The position numbers and the translations under genes were made by a program. Positions 6,832-9,385 of a stretch of DNA of 9,385 nt are shown here, one piece after another; positions within the stretch are counted from its first letter, which is position 1; every line of letters begins with the position of its first letter. Origin of the DNA: an uncultured Clostridia bacterium (GTDB lineage Bacteria; Bacillota; Clostridia; Christensenellales; Borkfalkiaceae); contig CALVZR010000051.1 of assembly GCA_944372565.1 (NCBI GenBank), positions 1 to 9,385 on the forward strand, written 5' to 3'. The notes beneath the pieces were generated by a model. That model searched no databases. It worked only from the letters and a program-made list of their open reading frames with translations, and was not told where the DNA came from.

Positions 6832-7279
6832 CTACAGTGTCTACTTTTGCTAGATATATTTTACCAAACCCACGAAAACCAACCCTATATCTTTCACCTG
6901 GTTTCATGTTTTCTATAGGTTTTCCGAAACAGCCACTCATTTTTACCATGATATTTGTTGGTTTTTCCAACGAAAAACATGCTGTTTCACCTTGTCTGCA
7001 TTCAGCAATTAAATCCATAGTGTCATTGTTATATACCAAACACTTATTATTAAATAGTTGTCCTTCATAAACAGGGAAAGTTATTTTAACTGTTTTGTCA
7101 ATAGGTTTTTCAATCTTTAAAGTGGCGTTGCTGATGTTATAAACATTATTAGTTATAAAATTGTTTATTGCTTTCTCTACGATAAATGCACAGCCGCAAT
7201 ATGGACAAATTCCCGCCTCTTTTTCCTTATCTACTTCTATATTTGAACCACAGTTCGTACATTTTGCTGAAACTAACAT
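6827..7279 (-). CDS. zinc-ribbon protein of unknown function
   Basis: This 150-residue protein opens with a zinc ribbon: C7-x2-C10 and C25-x2-C28 (KCTNCGSN and ICPYCGCA) spaced by 14 residues. A short linker with the Asn-rich segment NNFITNNVYNISN (about 39-51) follows. The C-terminal part (about 55-150) alternates hydrophobic and polar residues like a beta-rich domain, with no signal peptide or membrane span. No enzyme motif is seen. The start is supported by GAGAGG (minus strand, 7291-7286) six bases before the ATG. A textbook -35/-10 promoter precedes it. It is divergent from the HTH regulator gene and shares an operator-bearing gap with it, so it is probably that regulator's target. Base composition is AT-rich, unlike the chromosomal genes around it. 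Confidence 0.8.
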   Translation of the reverse strand: MLVSAKCTNCGSNIEVDKEKEAGICPYCGCAFIVEKAINNFITNNVYNISNATLKIEKPIDKTVKITFPVYEGQLFNNKCLVYNNDTMDLIAECRQGETACFSLEKPTNIMVKMSGCFGKPIENMKPGERYRVGFRGFGKIYLAKVDTVV

Positions 7280-7302
7280 TTTATACCTCTCTTTTTTATT
7301 TT

Positions 7303-7332
7303 ATTATATACTAACCAATAGTTAGTTGTCAA
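7303..7332 (-). promoter_or_regulatory. sigma-A-type promoter of the zinc-ribbon gene
   Basis: On the minus strand TTGACA (7332-7327) and TATAAT (7308-7303) match both consensus boxes exactly, separated by 18 bases. Transcription would begin near 7296, leaving a leader of about 17 bases that includes the GAGAGG ribosome binding site. A palindrome fills the spacer, so a bound repressor would block RNA polymerase. Confidence 0.85.
7311..7325. promoter_or_regulatory. operator 1 (CTAAC-N5-GTTAG palindrome)
   Basis: CTAACCAATAGTTAG has perfect 5-bp arms and lies wholly within the spacer of the leftward promoter. Its near copy is at 7340-7354, 29 bp away centre to centre. The likely ligand is the adjacent Cro/cI-type HTH protein, as a dimer. 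Confidence 0.7.
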
Positions 7333-7339
7333 GCATTTT

Positions 7340-7354
7340 CTAACTATTAGTTAT
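7340..7354. promoter_or_regulatory. operator 2 (CTAAC-N5-GTTAT palindrome)
   Basis: CTAACTATTAGTTAT contains a perfect 6+1+6 palindrome (TAACTA-T-TAGTTA, 7341-7353) and matches operator 1 in both arms except the last base. It lies immediately upstream of, and touches, the rightward -10 box, so binding here would control the HTH gene itself. Confidence 0.7.
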
Positions 7355-7359
7355 ATAAT
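7354..7359 (+). promoter_or_regulatory. -10 box of the HTH gene; leaderless start predicted
   Basis: TATAAT ends 6 bases before the ATG at 7366, so transcription should begin at or next to the A of the start codon. No Shine-Dalgarno sequence lies before the ATG. The -35 region (near 7330-7336, CAAGCAT) is poor. A weak promoter giving a leaderless message is the arrangement of lambda cI at PRM. Confidence 0.6.
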
Positions 7360-7365
7360 GACATT

Positions 7366-7572
7366 ATGGAAGAATCAATTATAAAAAAAAGATTAAGTGA
7401 AGAATTGAGAAATAGTGGATTAACGACTATCGAAATTGCAGAACGCATAGGTGTTTCTCCTGAAATGATTACACAATATTGCACAACAAAAAAGTTACCC
7501 AGATTGGACACTTTTGCAAAAATTTGTAAAGAACTCGATTTGGATGCAAATTATATTTTAGGCAATAATTAA
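7366..7572 (+). CDS. Cro/cI-type (XRE) helix-turn-helix transcriptional regulator
   Basis: The 68-residue protein is essentially a single HTH_XRE domain. Helix 1 is about residues 5-17, helix 2 TTIEIAERI (20-28) and the recognition helix SPEMITQYCT (31-40). KLPRLDTFAKICKELDLD (43-60) is then the typical fourth and fifth helices. There is no added sensor, peptidase or dimerisation domain, so it would act as a small dimeric repressor like Cro. It lies divergently from the zinc-ribbon gene, with two palindromes in the 86-base gap that are the natural candidates for its binding sites; autoregulation is inferred. The start follows from the domain boundary and the next upstream -10 box. No ribosome binding site is seen. 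A strong terminator overlaps its stop codon. Confidence 0.88.
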   Translation: MEESIIKKRLSEELRNSGLTTIEIAERIGVSPEMITQYCTTKKLPRLDTFAKICKELDLDANYILGNN

Positions 7573-7603
7573 AAAACTCGACTTTCCAAAAGTCGAGTTT
7601 TTT
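7571..7603 (+). terminator. Rho-independent terminator of the HTH gene
   Basis: A perfect 15-bp stem (AAAAAACTCGACTTT at 7571-7585, complement at 7589-7603) has a 3-base loop, CCA, and ends in six T residues. Its first two bases are part of the HTH stop codon TAA. The A-run on the other side means it could also work on the minus strand. Confidence 0.9.
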
Positions 7604-7615
7604 AATGTTTAATTT

Positions 7616-7631
7616 TAATCCCTAAGGGAAG
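7616..7631 (-). repeat. right copy of imperfect inverted repeat at island edge
   Basis: TAATCCCTAAGGGAAG, read in reverse complement, matches 6661-6676 at 12 of 16 positions. It lies just beyond the HTH terminator and marks the return to GC-rich sequence. Confidence 0.25.
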
Positions 7632-7640
7632 AGCGATAAG

Positions 7641-7688
7641 CGCCCGCCGCTTTTTTTATTCTCGGTGTTTTATATCCGCGGACGGGCG
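7641..7688. repeat. GC-rich bulged hairpin upstream of the spoIIIA promoter
   Basis: CGCCCGCCGC (7641-7650) pairs with 7678-7688 over 10 bp with one bulged A (7682), around a 27-base AT-rich loop. It ends 6 bases before the sigma-E-like -35 box. The right arm is also the right direct repeat GCGGACGGGC. The left arm could instead form a weak alternative terminator stem (7629-7635 with 7648-7654) running into seven T residues. Confidence 0.35.
7678..7687 (+). repeat. right copy of 10-bp direct repeat flanking the AT-rich island
   Basis: GCGGACGGGC is identical to 6644-6653. It abuts the spoIIIA promoter, so an insertion ending here would leave that promoter intact. Confidence 0.4.
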
Positions 7689-7694
7689 GAAATA

Positions 7695-7723
7695 TTCATA
7701 TTCTCAAAACTGCGGCATACATT
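7695..7723 (+). promoter_or_regulatory. sigma-E-type sporulation promoter of the spoIIIA operon
   Basis: TTCATATT (7695-7702) and CATACATT (7716-7723), 13 bases apart, match the mother-cell sigma-E consensus as known from Bacillus subtilis (-35 with ATATT, -10 CATACA-T). In B. subtilis spoIIIA is transcribed by sigma-E, so both motif and context agree. The predicted start point falls at about 7729-7731, on or next to the spoIIIAA ATG. Confidence 0.8.
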
Positions 7724-7730
7724 TAAATGA

Positions 7731-8603
7731 ATGGATAAGCTCGATTTTACCTTCCTGCCGGAAAGCGTTTCGGCTCCGCTTTCCTGTATCGGAACGGAAA
7801 AACTTTATGAAATCCGTATGCGCGCGGGCGCGCCCGTCGTCGTCAATCACGACAATAAAAGGCTGTTCCTCGGCAGGGAACGGCTTACGACAGACGCGGG
7901 CAGGGCGATTTTCTGCGACAGGGAACTGATCGAGGAAACGCTTTTCCGCGCCGCGGATTACTCGCTGTATGCGGCGAACGAATCGCTGAAATCGGGATTT
8001 GTCACGACGCGCGGCGGCGTGCGCGTGGGCGTGTGCGGGGAGTGCGTGTTCGACGGCAAAAATATCATTACCATCAAAAATTTCACCTCGCTCTGCATCC
8101 GCATCCCGCATTTTATCGAAGGCGCGGCGAACGAGCTGATCCGTCGGGCATTTGCGGACGGCGTAAAAAACACGCTCATCGTTTCCGCGCCCGGATACGG
8201 CAAGACGACCATTTTAAAAGACCTCTGCCGCGTCTTTGCCGAAAATTACAATGTGCTCGTCATCGACGAACGCGGAGAGCTGGAAGACGAACGCCTGGCA
8301 AAAGCGGATATCGTGAAATTTTCGGACAAGCTGTACGCCTTTCAGTACGGTATCCGCAGCCTCGCCCCGCAGATCGTGATGACGGACGAGCTTTCGGGGA
8401 AGGAGGACTGGGAATGCGTGCGCCGCGCGGTGAACAACGGGGTGAAGATCATCGCCACCGCCCACGGCGACGGGGCGGAAAGCATTCAAAACAGGCCGGA
8501 ATTTCTTTCGGGATTGTTCGAGCGGTATGTCGTTCTGCGCTCGCAGGGGCGCGCGGGATGCGTGGAAGCCGTTTACGACGGGGATTTTTATGAGTGCCGT
8601 TAA
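7731..8603 (+). CDS. spoIIIAA: stage III sporulation protein AA (SpoIIIAA ATPase)
   Basis: SpoIIIAA is the secretion-type ATPase on the mother-cell side of the SpoIIIA-SpoIIQ channel, which keeps the engulfed forespore active and allows sigma-G activity. The 290-residue product has the family's length and motif order. EIRMRAG is at 27-33 and GFVTTRGGVRVG at 89-100. The Walker A motif APGYGKTT is at 153-160, DERGE at 179-183, the Walker B end TDE at 218-220, and ATAHG at 242-246. The ATG at 7731 follows a sigma-E-like promoter so closely that the message would be nearly leaderless, and no Shine-Dalgarno sequence is visible. An overlapping out-of-frame ATG at 7727 reads only three codons. The gene ends 14 bases inside spoIIIAB, so the two are probably translationally coupled. 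Confidence 0.95.
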   Translation: MDKLDFTFLPESVSAPLSCIGTEKLYEIRMRAGAPVVVNHDNKRLFLGRERLTTDAGRAIFCDRELIEETLFRAADYSLYAANESLKSGFVTTRGGVRVGVCGECVFDGKNIITIKNFTSLCIRIPHFIEGAANELIRRAFADGVKNTLIVSAPGYGKTTILKDLCRVFAENYNVLVIDERGELEDERLAKADIVKFSDKLYAFQYGIRSLAPQIVMTDELSGKEDWECVRRAVNNGVKIIATAHGDGAESIQNRPEFLSGLFERYVVLRSQGRAGCVEAVYDGDFYECR

Positions 8604-9075
8604 ATGGATTCTCGGGGCGGTTGCCGTCGCCGTCTGCACGTTGGTCGCATGGAAACTTTCGGAAAAATTCCGCGTGCGGCAGAAATTTTACGGCGATTTT
8701 TATCTGTTCAACAAGCGTATGTGCGAAGAAATGAATTTCACGCGGAACACGCTCCCAGACGTATTGGGCTCGTTTACCGCCCAGCCGCCCTTTCAGGCAG
8801 TGCTCAACGACTACCGCCGCACGCTCGACGAACGGCTGCCTTTTTCCTGCGGAGAACTCTGGTTTTTGGGGGAAGAGGAAAAGCGCTCCGCGGAAGAATA
8901 TTTTTCCTCGCTCGGAAAGACCGACGCGCATACGCAGCTCGCCTACCTCCGTTCGTGCGAGGGAAAATTGAAGGAACTGGCGGAAAAAACGCTTTCGGAA
9001 CGGAAAAAGTACGGAACAATGTATATCAAATTGGGTTTGCTGACGGGGATCGCCGTGCTTATCCTCATCTTGTGA
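8590..9075 (+). CDS. spoIIIAB: stage III sporulation protein AB (SpoIIIAB)
   Basis: SpoIIIAB is a membrane protein resembling GspF-type secretion platform proteins and is thought to work with the SpoIIIAA ATPase. The 161-residue product has an N-terminal membrane span (about residues 5-20), a helical cytoplasmic middle, and a C-terminal membrane span (about 147-161) that ends the protein. The middle carries FNKRMCEEMNFTRNTLPDVL and LGKTDAHTQLAYL, both typical of the family. The frame is open from 8527, but homology starts with MSAVKWIL at 8590, preceded by GGGGA (8580-8584). It overlaps spoIIIAA by 14 bases and lies 16 bases before spoIIIAC. The length is close to that of known SpoIIIAB proteins. 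Confidence 0.93.
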   Translation: MSAVKWILGAVAVAVCTLVAWKLSEKFRVRQKFYGDFYLFNKRMCEEMNFTRNTLPDVLGSFTAQPPFQAVLNDYRRTLDERLPFSCGELWFLGEEEKRSAEEYFSSLGKTDAHTQLAYLRSCEGKLKELAEKTLSERKKYGTMYIKLGLLTGIAVLILIL

Positions 9076-9091
9076 AATCGGAGAGAAACAT

Positions 9092-9289
9092 ATGGATATC
9101 AATATACTTTTCAAAATCGCGGCGATAGGCATTCTCATCACGGTCATCGTGCAGGTCCTCAAAAAGAGCGACCGCGACGACATCGCCACGCTCGTGAGTT
9201 TGGTGGGGCTGATCATCGTGCTCACGCTGGTCATCGATATGATTGTGCAGCTGTTCGGCGATATCAAAAACATCTTCAATCTGATATAG
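9092..9289 (+). CDS. spoIIIAC: stage III sporulation protein AC (SpoIIIAC)
   Basis: This 65-residue protein consists almost entirely of two membrane spans (about residues 8-22 and 34-53). The charged turn KKSDRDD between them is characteristic of SpoIIIAC, a small component of the SpoIIIA channel's inner-membrane part. GGAGAG at 9080-9085, 6 bases before the ATG, supports the start. Its stop lies 2 bases before spoIIIAD, so it is co-transcribed and probably coupled. Size and position in the operon match B. subtilis spoIIIAC. Confidence 0.95.
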   Translation: MDINILFKIAAIGILITVIVQVLKKSDRDDIATLVSLVGLIIVLTLVIDMIVQLFGDIKNIFNLI

Positions 9290-9291
9290 CT

Positions 9292-9385
9292 ATGCTGCAG
9301 ATCGTCGCTATCGCCCTGGTCGTGGGACTCATCTCCGTCTATCTTCGGTCGGTTTATTCCGTTCTCGTCTTGTTGTGCGTCGTAT
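9292..9385 (+). CDS. spoIIIAD: stage III sporulation protein AD (SpoIIIAD), 3' end cut by window
   Basis: The first 31 codons are present, reading MLQIVAIALVVGLISVYLRS and continuing hydrophobically to the window edge. This matches the N-terminal membrane span of SpoIIIAD, and the gene order spoIIIAA-AB-AC-AD confirms it. It starts 2 bases after the spoIIIAC stop, with no separate ribosome binding site apparent, suggesting coupled translation. The remainder, and presumably spoIIIAE-AH, lie beyond the window. Confidence 0.88.
   Translation, partial: MLQIVAIALVVGLISVYLRSVYSVLVLLCVV

Larger units (their letters stand above)
6644..7687. other. AT-rich accessory island, probable insertion
   Basis: Between the GNAT terminator and the spoIIIA promoter, base composition falls sharply (16/60 G/C at 7381-7440 against 41/60 at 7981-8040). 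Codon choice shifts to A/T-ending codons. The stretch carries a divergent regulator and zinc-ribbon pair plus hairpins at both ends, and is bounded by the 10-mer GCGGACGGGC on both sides. No transposase or integrase is present. An inserted regulatory cassette or a relic of a larger mobile element is inferred, not shown. Confidence 0.5.

Noticed and set aside
6837..7070. 77-codon plus-strand frame inside the zinc-ribbon gene
   Set aside because: Antisense to the gene with the C-x2-C zinc ribbon, ribosome binding site and consensus promoter; no own start signals.
6644..7687. Toxin-antitoxin system as the identity of the HTH/zinc-ribbon pair
   Set aside because: Typical pairs are co-directional and overlapping. 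Here the genes are divergent, and the zinc-ribbon protein shows no toxin motif.
7727..7738. Three-codon frame (ATG AAT GGA TAA) overlapping the spoIIIAA start
   Set aside because: It could in principle feed ribosomes to the spoIIIAA start, but it has no ribosome binding site and such short frames are expected by chance.
8033..8593. 186-codon plus-strand frame inside spoIIIAA
   Set aside because: An Arg/His-rich alternative frame within a gene whose own frame carries all the SpoIIIAA motifs.
1..9385. CRISPR arrays, tRNA or rRNA genes, riboswitches
   Set aside because: No regularly spaced repeats, cloverleaf-like patterns or recognisable riboswitch cores were seen on either strand by eye.

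Overview
The window looks like chromosomal DNA from an endospore-forming member of the Firmicutes (Clostridia). Two things point there: an IspH enzyme fused to ribosomal protein S1, an arrangement known from Clostridia, and the start of a spoIIIA sporulation operon. Most genes are GC-rich (41 of 60 bases are G/C at 7981-8040). No finer taxonomic placement is justified from the sequence alone.

Layout. Positions 2-262 encode a small two-pass membrane protein of unknown function, followed by a terminator-like hairpin. Positions 376-5920 are a tightly packed, probably single-transcript housekeeping operon: surE (nucleotidase), an HI0933/YhiN-type flavoprotein, cmk (CMP kinase), plsC (lysophosphatidate acyltransferase) and the ispH-rpsA fusion. 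Neighbouring genes overlap by 4 or 13 bases or are separated by 6-15 bases. A clear Rho-independent terminator closes it at 5936-5968. A monocistronic GNAT-like acetyltransferase (6072-6572) follows, with its own strong terminator.

Positions ~6644-7687 form an AT-rich island (16 of 60 bases G/C at 7381-7440) that looks acquired. It holds a divergent pair: a zinc-ribbon protein of unknown function on the minus strand and a 68-residue Cro/cI-type HTH regulator on the plus strand. Between them lie two near-identical 15-bp palindromes, one in the spacer of each divergent promoter. Two near-perfect hairpins bound the gene pair. A 10-bp direct repeat and a weaker inverted repeat flank the island. 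A short N-terminal peptide resembling phage BRO/antirepressor proteins sits at its left edge.

From 7695 to the end is the 5' part of the spoIIIA operon: a sigma-E-like promoter, then spoIIIAA, spoIIIAB, spoIIIAC and a truncated spoIIIAD, all overlapping or closely spaced. Their products build the mother-cell side of the SpoIIIA-SpoIIQ channel into the forespore.

The most interesting points are the compact, apparently autoregulated HTH/zinc-ribbon module inserted just upstream of the sporulation operon, the apparently leaderless start sites of the HTH gene and spoIIIAA, and an abrupt AT-rich patch inside the ispH half of the fusion gene.
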